A stretch of DNA of 64,000 bases from Streptococcus iniae (GCF_030732225.1 NZ_CP132230.1:648001-712000), one strand, 5' to 3'. Positions 8,593 to 18,726 are shown, numbered from the stretch's first letter. Notes: generated by a model not told the origin, from the sequence alone. Translations and numbers: made by a program.

Positions 8593-11211
8593 ATGAAACA
8601 AATGACATCGGCAGAAATTCGTCAAATGTGGTTGGACTTTTGGAAATCAAAAGGACATTCAGTGGAACCATCAGCAAACCTTGTTCCAGTAAATGATCCC
8701 ACTTTGTTATGGATTAATTCAGGGGTTGCGACTCTTAAAAAATATTTTGATGGGTCTGTAATTCCTGAAAATCCACGGATTACCAATGCCCAAAAATCAA
8801 TTCGTACAAATGATATTGAAAACGTAGGTAAAACTGCTCGTCACCATACCATGTTTGAAATGCTTGGTAATTTCTCAATTGGAGACTACTTCCGAGATGA
8901 AGCCATTGAATGGGGATTTGAATTGCTAACAAGTTCGGAATGGTTTGATTTTCCAAAAGAAAAATTGTACATGACTTATTATCCAGCAGATACGGATTCT
9001 TACAATCGTTGGATAGCTTTGGGTGTTGAGCCAAGTCATTTGATTCCTTTAGAAGAAAACTTCTGGGAAATCGGTGCTGGTCCCTCAGGTCCAGATACTG
9101 AAATTTTCTTTGATCGAGGTCCAGAATTTGATCCAGAAAATATTGGTATTCGTCTTCTTGAAGAAGACCTCGAGAATGACCGTTATATTGAAATTTGGAA
9201 CATTGTTTTATCTCAATTTAACGCCGATCCTGCAGTTCCGCGTTCAGAATATAAAGAGCTTCCTAACAAAAATATTGATACGGGTGCAGGTTTAGAACGT
9301 CTAGTAGCTGTTATGCAAGGTGCTAAAACGAATTTTGAGACTGACCTTTTCATGCCGATTATTGCTGAAGTTGAAAAATTATCTGGTAAAGAGTATGATC
9401 AAGATGGCGATAATATGAGCTTTAAAGTTATTGCGGACCATATTCGTGCCCTTTCATTTGCCATTGGAGATGGTGCACTTCCAGGAAATGAAGGTCGTGG
9501 TTATGTGCTTCGTCGTTTACTTCGTCGTGCTGTTATGCATGGACGTCGATTGGGAATTACTGAAACCTTTCTTTATAAATTAGTGACTACAGTAGGACAC
9601 ATCATGGAATCTTATTACCCAGAAGTCCTTGAAAAGCGTGATTTCATTGAAAAAATCGTTAAACGTGAAGAAGAAACTTTTGCTCGTACCATTGATGCTG
9701 GGTCAGGACATTTGGAGCAATTGCTAGCGCAACTTAAAGAAGCAGGAAAAGATAGACTTGAAGGTAAAGATATCTTCAAATTATACGATACCTATGGTTT
9801 CCCTGTAGAATTAACAGAAGAATTAGCTGAAGATGCTGGCTATAGAATTGACCACGAAGGCTTTAAAGCTGCAATGAAAGAGCAACAAGATAGAGCTCGT
9901 GCAGCAGTGGTTAAAGGTGGTTCAATGGGGATGCAAAATGAAACTTTAGCAGGGATCACTGAAAGCTCAGAGTTTCAATATGAAACAGCTCTTTTAAAAT
10001 CAGCTCTTTCTGTTATTGTGACTGACAATGAACGTAGCCAAGTTGTTTCTGAAGGTCAAGCTCTTCTTGTCTTTGATAAAACACCATTTTATGCTGAAAT
10101 GGGTGGTCAAGTTTCTGACCGTGGCTTTATTAAAAATGATAAGGGGGATCTTGTTGCAAAGGTTATTGATGTTCAAAAAGCTCCTAATGGTCAAGCTTTG
10201 CATACTGTAGACGTTTTAGCAAGTTTGTCTGTTGGAACAGTATACACTCTTGAAATTGATCAAAGACGTCGCTTTGCTGTTGAGAAAAACCATACAGCAA
10301 CACATTTGCTTCATGCAGCTTTACATAATATCATCGGAGAACATGCAACTCAAGCAGGATCACTCAACGAGGAAGAATTCCTTCGTTTTGACTTTACGCA
10401 TTTTGAAGCTGTAACAGCTGAGGAACTACGCCATATTGAAGAAGAAGTTAATCAAAAAATTTGGGATGCTCTAGTTGTAAGTACTGTTGAAACAGATGTT
10501 GATACTGCAAAATCAATGGGAGCGATGGCTCTCTTTGGTGAGAAATATGGCAAATCTGTCCGTGTTGTTTCAATTGGAGATTATTCAGTTGAGCTTTGTG
10601 GAGGTACACACTTGTCAAACACTTCTGAAATTGGCCTCTTTAAGATTGTCAAAGAAGAAGGAATTGGCTCAGGAACACGTCGTATCCTTGCTGTGACTGG
10701 AAAACAAGCTTTTCAAGCTTATCGTAAGCAAGAAGATGCATTGAAAGTTGTTGCTCAGACCCTTAAAGTACCACAAATGGAACAAGTTCCAACAAAAGTG
10801 GCAAATCTTAGTGAACAATTACGAGACCTTCAAAAAGAAAATGCTGAATTGAAAGAAAAAGCCGCTGCAGCACAAGCAGGTGATGTCTTTAAAGAGGTCA
10901 AAGAAGTTAATGGAAAAACTTATATTGCAACTCAAGTATCTGTGTCAGATGCAGGAGCTCTTCGTACTTTTGCGGATAATTGGAAGCAAAAAGACTACTC
11001 TGATCTTTTAGTTCTTGTTGCAAGTATTGGTGATAAAGTAAATGTTCTTGTTGCAAGTAAATCAAAAGATTTTCATGCAGGAAATCTTGTTAAGGCATTA
11101 GCGCCAATTGTGTCAGGTCGTGGTGGAGGAAAACCAGACATGGCCATGGCTGGTGGTTCAGATGCAAGTAAGATGATGGATCTATTAGCAGCAGTTCCAG
11201 AACATCTCTAA
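8593..11211 (+). CDS. alaS: Alanyl-tRNA synthetase
   Basis: Charges tRNA-Ala with alanine in the cytosol. The 872-residue protein has the class II aminoacylation core at the N-terminus (motif 1 region [32 protein letters not shown]), the editing domain with the zinc ligands HTATH and CGGTH, and the glycine-rich C-Ala domain ending [14 protein letters not shown]. Length fits the family. The ATG has AGGA seven bases upstream; a second ATG three codons in is possible. It is controlled by the T-box leader and closed by a strong terminator. Confidence 0.97.
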   Translation: MKQMTSAEIRQMWLDFWKSKGHSVEPSANLVPVNDPTLLWINSGVATLKKYFDGSVIPENPRITNAQKSIRTNDIENVGKTARHHTMFEMLGNFSIGDYFRDEAIEWGFELLTSSEWFDFPKEKLYMTYYPADTDSYNRWIALGVEPSHLIPLEENFWEIGAGPSGPDTEIFFDRGPEFDPENIGIRLLEEDLENDRYIEIWNIVLSQFNADPAVPRSEYKELPNKNIDTGAGLERLVAVMQGAKTNFETDLFMPIIAEVEKLSGKEYDQDGDNMSFKVIADHIRALSFAIGDGALPGNEGRGYVLRRLLRRAVMHGRRLGITETFLYKLVTTVGHIMESYYPEVLEKRDFIEKIVKREEETFARTIDAGSGHLEQLLAQLKEAGKDRLEGKDIFKLYDTYGFPVELTEELAEDAGYRIDHEGFKAAMKEQQDRARAAVVKGGSMGMQNETLAGITESSEFQYETALLKSALSVIVTDNERSQVVSEGQALLVFDKTPFYAEMGGQVSDRGFIKNDKGDLVAKVIDVQKAPNGQALHTVDVLASLSVGTVYTLEIDQRRRFAVEKNHTATHLLHAALHNIIGEHATQAGSLNEEEFLRFDFTHFEAVTAEELRHIEEEVNQKIWDALVVSTVETDVDTAKSMGAMALFGEKYGKSVRVVSIGDYSVELCGGTHLSNTSEIGLFKIVKEEGIGSGTRRILAVTGKQAFQAYRKQEDALKVVAQTLKVPQMEQVPTKVANLSEQLRDLQKENAELKEKAAAAQAGDVFKEVKEVNGKTYIATQVSVSDAGALRTFADNWKQKDYSDLLVLVASIGDKVNVLVASKSKDFHAGNLVKALAPIVSGRGGGKPDMAMAGGSDASKMMDLLAAVPEHL

Positions 11212-11225
11212 AAATAGTAAAAATA

Positions 11226-11272
11226 AACACCCTCTTTCTTCAGGATTACTGAAGAAAGAGGGTGTTGTTTTA
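11226..11272 (+). terminator. Strong terminator after alaS
   Basis: An 18-base-pair perfect stem, AACACCCTCTTTCTTCAG with its complement around a GATTA loop (11226-11266), followed by GTTTTA. Confidence 0.9.
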
Positions 11273-11338
11273 TATTGTCTGTCCTGAGTTGAATCGAAGG
11301 ACAAGTCGGTGAGTTTTGTCAGTTTAAGCTATTATATC

Positions 11339-11983
11339 TTAAAAGTCAAAGTTGAATAAGTCATAATAGCGCATCGGTGTATCCCAAGATTTAACGATAG
11401 CTGCAACGTCTTCAATGTTTTTATCTTGAGATTCATAAGAGTCATCGATATAAACACGGAGTTGGTAACTATCATTTGAACGATAGGTGATGATTTTAAG
11501 GTCTTCTGCTGCCTTCTTAAATTGTCGATCTTGTTCCTCTTTTGATACGTCAGTATAGTTTTTAGACAATCCTGTACGATGTTCCACATAAGCATTGATA
11601 TCAGAATCATCATATTTTAAATCTTTCAATGCTTTTTTATAAAGTAATGAAAAATAATGACGCTTAGTATCAAAATCTACTTTATCCTTATTGTATCCTT
11701 GTTTTTGTTTGACTTGCAAGGTTTCTATAGCTTGTGAAGAGTTTTCGATTGTTTCATTAGCTTCACGTAACCACTCGTATCTCTTTTCTGGCTCTATTTT
11801 GAGATAATCATATAAGCCATTCAATTCTTGAAGATATTGCGAAGTGTCATAGGTTGTTATTGTTTCAAAGGTATGAACGGGTCTACCTGTATATTCAGGT
11901 TCATTGGCAGATACTGCTGCGGCTGAGAAAAGCATCACTGCTGACAATGATGAAAAGATTAGGGTTTTGAGATTTTTTTTCAT
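11339..11983 (-). CDS. Secreted protein of unknown function, paralogue A
   Basis: I do not recognise the family. The protein (about 214 residues from the ATG at 11983, or 218 from 11995) starts MKKNLKTLIFSSLSAVMLF and has a clear signal peptide with a likely cut after AAAVSA. The mature part is charged and predicted helical. Its C-terminal half, DLKYDDSDINAYVEHRTGLS to LRVYIDDSYESQ, closely parallels the upstream neighbour at 12081-12773, so the two are tandem duplicates. No LPXTG, lipobox or membrane anchor is present, so it is expected to be released. The later ATG is favoured because GGAA sits at normal spacing and gives the better signal peptide. Confidence 0.75.
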   Translation of the reverse strand: MKKNLKTLIFSSLSAVMLFSAAAVSANEPEYTGRPVHTFETITTYDTSQYLQELNGLYDYLKIEPEKRYEWLREANETIENSSQAIETLQVKQKQGYNKDKVDFDTKRHYFSLLYKKALKDLKYDDSDINAYVEHRTGLSKNYTDVSKEEQDRQFKKAAEDLKIITYRSNDSYQLRVYIDDSYESQDKNIEDVAAIVKSWDTPMRYYDLFNFDF

Positions 11984-12080
11984 TAGAGTTTCCATTCTTA
12001 AGTTTTTAAGTTATAACTGAAAAGTATTGCTAGAGTTTTGATTAGGAAAGGGTTTTAATGTGAATAGATTTTGGGATTTA

Positions 12081-12773
12081 TTATGGGATATAGTGGTAAT
12101 AGCTGTTTTTTTGACTCCATTTATAGGATAAATTTAAAATACTTTCAGTGTTTTGTTGTTCAGCTTCTTCTTTCTTATCAGGATTTTGACTGACAATTCC
12201 TTGGGCGATTTGTTGTGATTCATAGGAATCATCAATGTAGACTCTTAAAAAGACATTGCTATAAGCTTGATCTTGGATAATAGCAAGATCTCTTTGTGCA
12301 TTTTCAAACTGGTAATTATTTGCTGGACTATAAGTGTCTGAAATGCCAATTCGGAAGTCAATATAAGCTTCTACATCTGAAGCTTCAAATTTCAAATCTG
12401 TTAATGTTTTTTTATAAAGCAGTTTGTAGTAGGTGCGTTTTGTAAAGTATTCGAGTTCTTTTAATTTTGCAGTGTCTAAGTTGGCATTTTTCAAGATGTT
12501 TTGAGTATATTTAATACCATTGTCATCATGCTCTGTAAATCCATCTACCCAAAACCAAGGTTCGATATCTTTATCTGTAATGGCATAGTGACCGTGTAAC
12601 TTATTGATCTCATCAAGTTTTTTAGAGATTGCATCTTTTAACTGTTGGTCTTCAGTTGAAAAGTTTTGTTGTGCCTCTTGAGCAAATACAACTTGGCTTG
12701 CTGCTGTAGCTGATGAGAATATTGTTAGCGCTGTCATTGATGAGAACGCAAGTTTTTTAAATGTTTTTTTCAT
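12081..12773 (-). CDS. Secreted protein of unknown function, paralogue B
   Basis: A 230-residue protein with a signal peptide (MKKTFKKLAFSSMTALTIF, likely cleavage after VVFA) and no anchor. It shares with its neighbour the block LTDLKFEASDVEAYIDFRIGIS (here in part) and the signature LRVYIDDSYESQ near the C-terminus, plus the KLLYKKTL segment. The family is unknown to me and no enzymatic motif is visible. It has its own sigma-A promoter (TTGACT, 17, TATAAT on this strand) and a leader of about 55 bases with a short GTCGA/TCGAC dyad that could be an operator. Both paralogues may be secreted host- or surface-interaction factors, but that is inference. Confidence 0.75.
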   Translation of the reverse strand: MKKTFKKLAFSSMTALTIFSSATAASQVVFAQEAQQNFSTEDQQLKDAISKKLDEINKLHGHYAITDKDIEPWFWVDGFTEHDDNGIKYTQNILKNANLDTAKLKELEYFTKRTYYKLLYKKTLTDLKFEASDVEAYIDFRIGISDTYSPANNYQFENAQRDLAIIQDQAYSNVFLRVYIDDSYESQQIAQGIVSQNPDKKEEAEQQNTESILNLSYKWSQKNSYYHYIP

Positions 12774-13163
12774 AAGAGAATTCCTCTTTTCTATTTATTT
12801 TTGTCGATTTTTACCTTTCGACGTGTTTTATTATAGTCGGACATTTAATAGAAGTCAAAGAAAAAGTTTAATCAAAAATTTAAATAGAATAGAAAAAGAT
12901 TAACTTTATTAAAATTAAATAAGTTATATTTAATTTTAATAAAGACCAAAAAGGCCTTTATATCTAATAAAATAACTTTAATAAACAGCTATCTTTCTTT
13001 GTTAACTATTGCCTTCTTCCTTATCATTAAATCTAAATAAGTGTTATTTTACTTTTTGGATATAGTCCTAAACTATAAGGGATTATTGTAAATCAAAATG
13101 CAAATCTTAGAAAAATTCTTGCTATAATAGAAAACATTAATAAGGAAATAAAGAGAGGTTCTT
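12774..13163. promoter_or_regulatory. Divergent intergenic region with promoters and an AT-only dyad
   Basis: Reverse strand: TTGACT (12853-12858) and TATAAT (12830-12835), 17 apart, for the secreted protein. Between -10 and the gene, GTCGA and TCGAC (12803-12822) form a dyad. Forward strand: TGC-extended TATAAT at 13123-13128 for the amidase gene. In the middle lies a perfect 16-base inverted repeat of A and T only, TTTATTAAAATTAAAT (12905-12920) and its complement (12928-12943), 7-base loop. I see no coding sequence here. Confidence 0.65.
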
Positions 13164-13946
13164 ATGCGTATTTCACTTGTTCAAATGGCTATTATCGAAG
13201 CAGCGGTTGATAGGAATTTTAAACATCTTGAAAAGCTTTTGCAAGAAGCCATATTAGAGAGGCCAGATATTATTGTCCTTCCAGAAATGTGGAATACAGG
13301 CTATGCTTTAGAGCAATTAGAAGAGATTGCTGATGAAGATGGTAAAAAAAGCAAAGCCTTTATATCAGCTTTTGCTAAGAAACATCATGTCACTATTGTA
13401 GCTGGATCAGTTGCAGTTAAAAAAGACAATAATTTTTTTAATACAACTTATGTGTTTGATCGCCAAGGGCAATTGATTCAGACATATGAAAAAGTTCATC
13501 TTTTCGGACTAATGCAAGAAGATCAAGTCATGAAGTCAGGTGCTAGTCCTTCTCATTTTAGAGTAGATGATGTTTTGTCTTCGAGCATTATTTGTTATGA
13601 CTTGCGTTTTCCAGAATGGCTACGTACAATGATGTCACAGGGGAGTCAAATTCTCTTTGTTCCAGCACAATGGCCGACTGCACGTGTGCAACAGTGGGAG
13701 CTTCTTCTAAGAGCTAGGGCAATTGAAAATCAAGCTTTTGTTGTCGCAGTTAATAGGGTCGGGCAAGCTCAAGGGGAGCATTTTCCAGGACACTCTATGG
13801 TCATTGATCCATTAGGGAATATAGTCTTACAGGCAAAAGATAATCAAGAAGGTATTTTTACAGTAGACATTGATTTGTCAGAAGTAGAAAAGGTCAGAGG
13901 TCAAATACCAGTCTTTGAGGACCGTAAGCCTGATTTGTATAAATAG
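13164..13946 (+). CDS. Carbon-nitrogen hydrolase, omega-amidase-like
   Basis: A 260-residue nitrilase-superfamily amidase. The catalytic triad is visible as E41 (VLPEMWNTGY), K110 (YEKVHLFGL) and C144 (IICYDLRFP). Members of this branch (Bacillus MtnU/YkrU, mammalian Nit2) hydrolyse alpha-keto acid omega-amides such as alpha-ketoglutaramate. It is followed after 16 bases by a class I aminotransferase, the same pairing as Bacillus mtnE/mtnU, where the aminotransferase uses glutamine or asparagine and the amidase drives the reaction by removing the keto-amide. AGAGAGG lies before the ATG. Confidence 0.88.
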   Translation: MRISLVQMAIIEAAVDRNFKHLEKLLQEAILERPDIIVLPEMWNTGYALEQLEEIADEDGKKSKAFISAFAKKHHVTIVAGSVAVKKDNNFFNTTYVFDRQGQLIQTYEKVHLFGLMQEDQVMKSGASPSHFRVDDVLSSSIICYDLRFPEWLRTMMSQGSQILFVPAQWPTARVQQWELLLRARAIENQAFVVAVNRVGQAQGEHFPGHSMVIDPLGNIVLQAKDNQEGIFTVDIDLSEVEKVRGQIPVFEDRKPDLYK

Positions 13947-13962
13947 AAATTGAGGATAAAAA

Positions 13963-15138
13963 ATGATAGGTGATCACTCGCAATTACTAGAAAAACTTCC
14001 AGAGCAATTTTTCGCACATTTGGTTCAGAAAGTCAATGCCAAAGTAGCAGAAGGTTATGATGTTATTAATTTGGGCCAAGGAAATCCTGATCAACCAACC
14101 TATGATTATATTGTTGATGCATTGGTTAAGGCTGTTAAAACACCAAGTAGCCATAAATATTCTCAGTTCCGAGGTAATCCTAGCTTCAAAGAAGCAATTG
14201 CAAGATTTTATGAAAAGGAGTATGGCGTCAAACTTGATCCTGAAAAGGAAATTTGTGTCCTTGGAGGTGCTAAAATTGGTTTGGTTGAACTGCCTTGGGC
14301 TCTGACAAATCCAGGTGACTTGATATTGTTGCCAGATCCAGGTTATCCAGATTATTTGTCAGGAACGGCTTTGTCACAAGTTGAGTATGAAACCTATCCC
14401 TTATTACGAGAAAATGATTTTTTACCAGACTTAAAAGCTATTCCAGAAGATGTGGCACAAAGAGCTAAGTACATTTTTATTAATTATCCTAACAATCCAA
14501 CAGGAGCAGTGGCTAGCATAGCGTTTTACGAAGAGTTGGTCATTTGGTCACAAAAATATGATGTTGGTGTGGTTAGTGACTTTGCCTATGGCGCCTTAGG
14601 TTATGAAGGGTTTAAAAACCCAAGTTTCTTACAGGTTAAAGGCAGCAAGAAGCAAGGCATTGAACTTTATACTTTCTCAAAAACCTTTAACATGGCGGGG
14701 TGGCGTCTTGCTTTTGCAGTTGGCAATTCTGATATGATTGAAGCCCTCAATCTGATTCAGGATCACCTTTTTGTCAGTGTTTTTCCGGTCATACAAGAAG
14801 CAGGCCTTGTAGCACTACTTGACCCTCAAAGACAAGTCGAAGTTGATAAACTCAATCAAAACTATGATCAGCGTCGTAAAGCCTTTGTGACAGCAGCTGA
14901 AAAAATTGGCTGGAAAGCTTTTCCATCCAAGGGTTCTTTTTATGTATGGATGCCTGTTCCAGAAGGTTACACGAGTCAAACTTTTGCTGATTTGCTTTTA
15001 GAAGAGGCACAGGTGGCTGTCGCTCCTGGATTAGGTTTTGGCCAAATGGGAGATGGCTATGTCAGAATTGGTTTATTAGTAGAACCTGAACGACTAGAAG
15101 AAGCTGTTGCGCGCATTGGAAAATTAAACCTCTTTTAA
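13963..15138 (+). CDS. Class I/II PLP aminotransferase (MtnE-like)
   Basis: 391 residues of fold-type I aminotransferase. The PLP lysine is K240 in TFSKTFNMAGWR; NYPNNPTG and SDFAYG carry the usual cofactor contacts, and the conserved arginine lies in GYVRIGLL. Paired with the preceding omega-amidase, it probably transaminates a keto acid (keto-methylthiobutyrate or an aromatic keto acid) using glutamine. No other methionine-salvage gene is present here, so the in vivo substrate is open. The gene ends 20 bases before an IS3-family element, which may have removed its terminator. Confidence 0.85.
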   Translation: MIGDHSQLLEKLPEQFFAHLVQKVNAKVAEGYDVINLGQGNPDQPTYDYIVDALVKAVKTPSSHKYSQFRGNPSFKEAIARFYEKEYGVKLDPEKEICVLGGAKIGLVELPWALTNPGDLILLPDPGYPDYLSGTALSQVEYETYPLLRENDFLPDLKAIPEDVAQRAKYIFINYPNNPTGAVASIAFYEELVIWSQKYDVGVVSDFAYGALGYEGFKNPSFLQVKGSKKQGIELYTFSKTFNMAGWRLAFAVGNSDMIEALNLIQDHLFVSVFPVIQEAGLVALLDPQRQVEVDKLNQNYDQRRKAFVTAAEKIGWKAFPSKGSFYVWMPVPEGYTSQTFADLLLEEAQVAVAPGLGFGQMGDGYVRIGLLVEPERLEEAVARIGKLNLF

Positions 15139-15157
15139 AACAAAAAAACTCTACTTT

Positions 15158-16444
15158 TGAACTGCACCCTGGACTTGTCAAGAAAAAATAGACATAAAGT
15201 TAAGCTAATTAGTAACTATTTTTTTCAAATTCTACAGGTGAGAGATACCCTAAAACTGAATGCAGACGTTTAGGGTTATAGTAAGTCTCAATATATTTAA
15301 AAATCTCAAGCTGAGCTTGCTCAATAGTTGCGAAATGAGCATCATTGACAAACTCTCTTTTTAATGTTTTATAAAAGGCTTCCATGAGTGCATTATCGTA
15401 TGGATTACCTTTTCGACTCATACTGGACTTACATTTTTTTCGTCTAAGTAGGTCCGGAAATCGTGCTCCGGTATATTGAGACCCCTGATCTGTATGGACG
15501 ATTACCCCTTCTTTAGGCTTTTCTCTATCATAAGCTTGATTGAAAGCCTCTGTTACCAACTTGTCTTGATACGTCGGCCCATTGCCCAACCAACAATCTT
15601 TCTACTATAAACGTCTATAAAGACAGATAAATAAAGTATTCCTTCTTGTGTAGGAATGTAGGTTAAGTCTCCTAGCCGTAATTTATTCTTACCAGTCGCT
15701 TGGGAACATTGATTAACAAGATTGGGACGAGTTAATGAAGAACGTTGATGGTTATAGTATTTATATTTATATCGACTTCCTTTAGCATAGAGACCTAGCT
15801 GATGAAGGAGCCTACCAACACGTTTATGATTGACATGCAGGCCGTTCTTGGGTAATTCGTACACTTCCGTAACGCTCTTTATGTTCATAGAAAATGGCTT
15901 TAATCATTTCCTTCAAAGCTTCATTCTCAACATGCCTTGAAGATGGACGACGTTTTAAATAAGCATAGAAACCTGAACGAGAAACTTGAAGAGTTTGACA
16001 GGCGTGATGAATAGTCAAATTAATACTATTTTCCTTCAGAAACCGAAATTTTATTTCCGGTTTGGCTTCAAGAAGACCTGAAACTTTTTTAGAAGTGCTA
16101 ATTCCTCCTGTAGCAGTTTGTTCTCTTTTTCAAGCTTTTTTATCTCAAATTGAGCATGACGAAGTGCGCTCCCATGTCCTGGGAACGCACTTTCTCCATA
16201 TTTTTCATATTCTTGAATCCATCGCTAAAGACTATTGGGATGAATTGCTAAAGTTGAACTAACCATTTTTACAGATTGCTCTTCCTCAAGAATGAGTTTG
16301 ACAGCAGAGAGTTTGAAGGCTTTATCAAAGGTTTTTCTTGGCATAATGACTTTTCCTCGTTTCCACTTAATTTTGTGTCTACTTTATTATACCAAGTCCA
16401 ACCCAAGCGTTAGATTTTGTGTCTAACTTTTGGGGTGCAGTTCA
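15158..16444 (-). mobile_element. Decayed IS3-family element
   Basis: Bounded by 12-base terminal repeats TGAACTGCACCC (15158-15169) and GGGTGCAGTTCA (16433-16444). Inside are a broken orfA and a frameshifted orfB on the reverse strand. Flanking bases do not show a convincing 3-4 base duplication. The right end lies inside the 3' end of the ClC channel gene. Confidence 0.85.
15209..16344 (-). pseudogene. IS3-family transposase OrfAB remnants
   Basis: OrfA begins at 16344 (MPRKTFDKAFKLSAVKL) with a helix-turn-helix but is cut by an in-frame TAG at 16225-16227, after AIHPNSL; the coiled-coil part (FEIKKLEKENKLLQEELALL) follows in frame. OrfB is split into three pieces: TIHHACQTLQVSRSGFYAYL up to about 15850, the core with LGDLTYIP and IDVYSRKIVGWAMG in another frame, and VHTDQGSQYT to YNPKRLHSVLGYLSPVEFE in a third. 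The DDE core is recognisable, but two frameshifts and one stop mean that no active transposase can be made. Confidence 0.9.
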
Positions 16445-17673
16445 GTTTTTGCTAGTTTTTTATAAACCAATAGTCCACTCAAAACTGCAATCGCAATAGG
16501 GATGGCATTGTAGAATGGTTGATTGGTGATTTCAGGAAGAAATAAAATAGCAGTCAGGGGCATTTGATTTAAGAGGCCTAAAAATACTGCTGCTCCAATA
16601 ACAATGGCAAATGGTAGTGATACAACTGGTAATGGGCTGATATTCCATAAGACTGCAAATAAAGCGGCAGCTGTTCCACCCAACATCATAGCGGGAGCAA
16701 TTTTACCGCCATAGGCGCCGGAGAAAAAGACAAGCCAAACGGCAATAGCTTTTGCTAAAAATAGGGCTAATGCATAGATAAAACTAGGTTTTTCATGAAG
16801 AATAAAAAGGATACCAGCCTTTCCATTTCCTAAGATTTGAGGGAAATAAAGGCTTAAAACACCTACCAATAAGAAGGCAAAGAGGGCTCTCAAAATGAAA
16901 CTTTTCTCATTTAACTGCCGTTTTGGAATTTTTTTAAGAGCAAATTGGTATCCAAAAGCAAGAAGAGCAATGAAAATTCCTGCAAAAATAGACCAAATAA
17001 GCAGGGAGGCATTAAACTGCAGGAGTGGCAGTGAATACTGGATATCATCACCAAGTAGTAGGCGGACGACAAAAACAGCTATAAATGAAGAGAAGGTCGC
17101 TGCTAGGATATCTTTAAATTTCCAGGAAATAAGGATGGTTTCTAAAATAAAAATAGTTGTAGCAAATGGCGCATTATAGACCGCACCAAGTGCAGCTCCA
17201 GAAGCACATGCTAAGAGGGTATTCCTCTTGTCACGAATTATTGAGGGAGTTTTTTCAATCCAAGCGTCAGATAAGGCAACAGTAACTTCTCGAGAAGCTC
17301 CTTCTCGTCCGACTGGAGATCCCATAGAAACAGTTATTAATTGAAGCATCCCATGAATAAAGTTTACTCGGCTATACATGATGTGATTGTCTAGGACAAC
17401 TGTTGAAATTGGCACCAAGGGTTTGTTTTGCTTAGCTAGTGTATACCAACCAAAACCAGCAAGTAGACCTGCTAATGTTAAAGATATTACACGTCTAAGT
17501 GGGAGGGTTTGAGTAATCGTCTGGCTGAAATTTCCTTCTTGAAAACCTAAACTGAGCTCTTGAATAAAGTGAATAAGTACTGTTAAAAGACTTCCAACAA
17601 GTCCAGCTGTTAGACTGACAATAAGTAGGGCTAGAAAAAAATACAGCAATTTTTGTATCGATTTTGAATTCAT
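16423..17673 (-). CDS. ClC-family chloride channel/antiporter, 3' end remodelled by IS
   Basis: A 416-residue polytopic membrane protein of the ClC family. The selectivity-filter motifs are readable: GREGASREV (the GREGP motif) and SGAYGGKIAPAMMLGG (GXFXP region). Bacterial ClC proteins exchange chloride or fluoride for protons. The last codons (LAKT then ELHPKS and the stop TAG) are read from the terminal repeat of the neighbouring IS3 element, so the native C-terminus has been replaced by a few residues. The transmembrane core looks complete, so function may survive. On the promoter side, TGT-extended TACAAT lies 6 bases before the ATG, with GGAAG also present. Confidence 0.88.
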   Translation of the reverse strand: MNSKSIQKLLYFFLALLIVSLTAGLVGSLLTVLIHFIQELSLGFQEGNFSQTITQTLPLRRVISLTLAGLLAGFGWYTLAKQNKPLVPISTVVLDNHIMYSRVNFIHGMLQLITVSMGSPVGREGASREVTVALSDAWIEKTPSIIRDKRNTLLACASGAALGAVYNAPFATTIFILETILISWKFKDILAATFSSFIAVFVVRLLLGDDIQYSLPLLQFNASLLIWSIFAGIFIALLAFGYQFALKKIPKRQLNEKSFILRALFAFLLVGVLSLYFPQILGNGKAGILFILHEKPSFIYALALFLAKAIAVWLVFFSGAYGGKIAPAMMLGGTAAALFAVLWNISPLPVVSLPFAIVIGAAVFLGLLNQMPLTAILFLPEITNQPFYNAIPIAIAVLSGLLVYKKLAKTELHPKS

Positions 17674-17766
17674 ACTTCCATTGTAACAAAAGACAAGAAG
17701 GAGATAAAGCTGACACCCTCACGAAAAAAACAAGTACCCAATCACAGAGTACTTGTTTTATAAACC

Positions 17767-18726
17767 TTATAATCCTACATTATAATCATCATCTTGCATA
17801 GCTTCTACAGAACCTAGCAAGTAACCATTTCCGACCTGTGAAAAGAAGTCATGGTTTGATGTTCCTGTTGAAATACCGTTCATAACGATGGGGTTAACAT
17901 CATTTGCGGTATCAGGAAAGAGTGGGTCTTGACCTAGATTCATCAAAGCTTTGTTGGCATTGTAGCGAAGGAAAGTCATGACCTCTTCTGTCCATCCAAC
18001 CTGATCGTAAAGTGTTTTGGTATAATTTTCTTCATTCTCATATAGTTGGTAAAGAAGATCATACATCCATTCTTTAAAGGCTTCTTGTTGGTCTTCAGCT
18101 AACTCATTGAAACCTAATTGGAATTTGTAACCAATATAGGTTCCATGAACAGATTCATCACGAATAATGAGCTTAATAATTTCAGCCACATTAGCTAATT
18201 TATTGTTTCCAAGATAATAGAGTGGTGTGAAAAAGCCAGAATAGAATAAGAAAGTTTCCAGATAAGTTGATGCAACTTTCTTTTGGAGAGCATCACCATT
18301 TTCATAAATATCATTAATGATTTTAGCTTTCTTTTGAAGGAATTCATTATTATTAGTCCATTCAAAAATATCTTCGATTTCTTTTTTAGTGTTTAGGGTT
18401 GAAAAGATAGAAGAGTAAGATTTGGCATGAACAGATTCCATAAATTGGATATTGTTCAAAACGGCTTCTTCGTGTGGTGTACGAACATCAGCACGGATAG
18501 CCTCAACACCAGTTTCAGATTGCATGGTGTCCAAAAGTGTAAGACCACCAAAAACCTTTCCAACAAGGTCTTTTTCTTGTTCAGACAGCTTACGCCAATC
18601 GTCCAAGTCATTTGATAAAGGAATACGGGTATCTAACCAAAATTGTTCTGTTAATTTTTCCCAAGTGGATTTATCAATAACATCTTCAATTTCATTCCAG
18701 TTAATTGCTTCATAGTATGTTGTCAT
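17767..18726 (-). CDS. nrdF: Class Ib ribonucleotide reductase, small subunit
   Basis: The 319-residue NrdF holds the dimetal-tyrosyl radical site that starts reduction of ribonucleoside diphosphates by NrdE. Visible ligands include the motif around ETGVEAIRADVRT, FMESVHAKSYS and IIRDESVHGTYIGYKF. I start at MTTYYEAINWNEIED, preceded by TAGGAGAAAACC; the longer frame to 18768 adds residues without family support. It lies 463 bases downstream of nrdE rather than adjacent, separated by a duplicated hairpin element. NrdI, which activates class Ib enzymes with manganese, is not in the window. Confidence 0.95.
   Translation of the reverse strand: MTTYYEAINWNEIEDVIDKSTWEKLTEQFWLDTRIPLSNDLDDWRKLSEQEKDLVGKVFGGLTLLDTMQSETGVEAIRADVRTPHEEAVLNNIQFMESVHAKSYSSIFSTLNTKKEIEDIFEWTNNNEFLQKKAKIINDIYENGDALQKKVASTYLETFLFYSGFFTPLYYLGNNKLANVAEIIKLIIRDESVHGTYIGYKFQLGFNELAEDQQEAFKEWMYDLLYQLYENEENYTKTLYDQVGWTEEVMTFLRYNANKALMNLGQDPLFPDTANDVNPIVMNGISTGTSNHDFFSQVGNGYLLGSVEAMQDDDYNVGL

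Noticed and set aside
11332..11613. Second reverse-strand frame overlapping the first secreted paralogue
   Set aside because: Shifted reading of the paralogue, without signal peptide or ribosome site.
18452..18715. Forward frame opposite nrdF
   Set aside because: Lies wholly within nrdF coding sequence and has no support.
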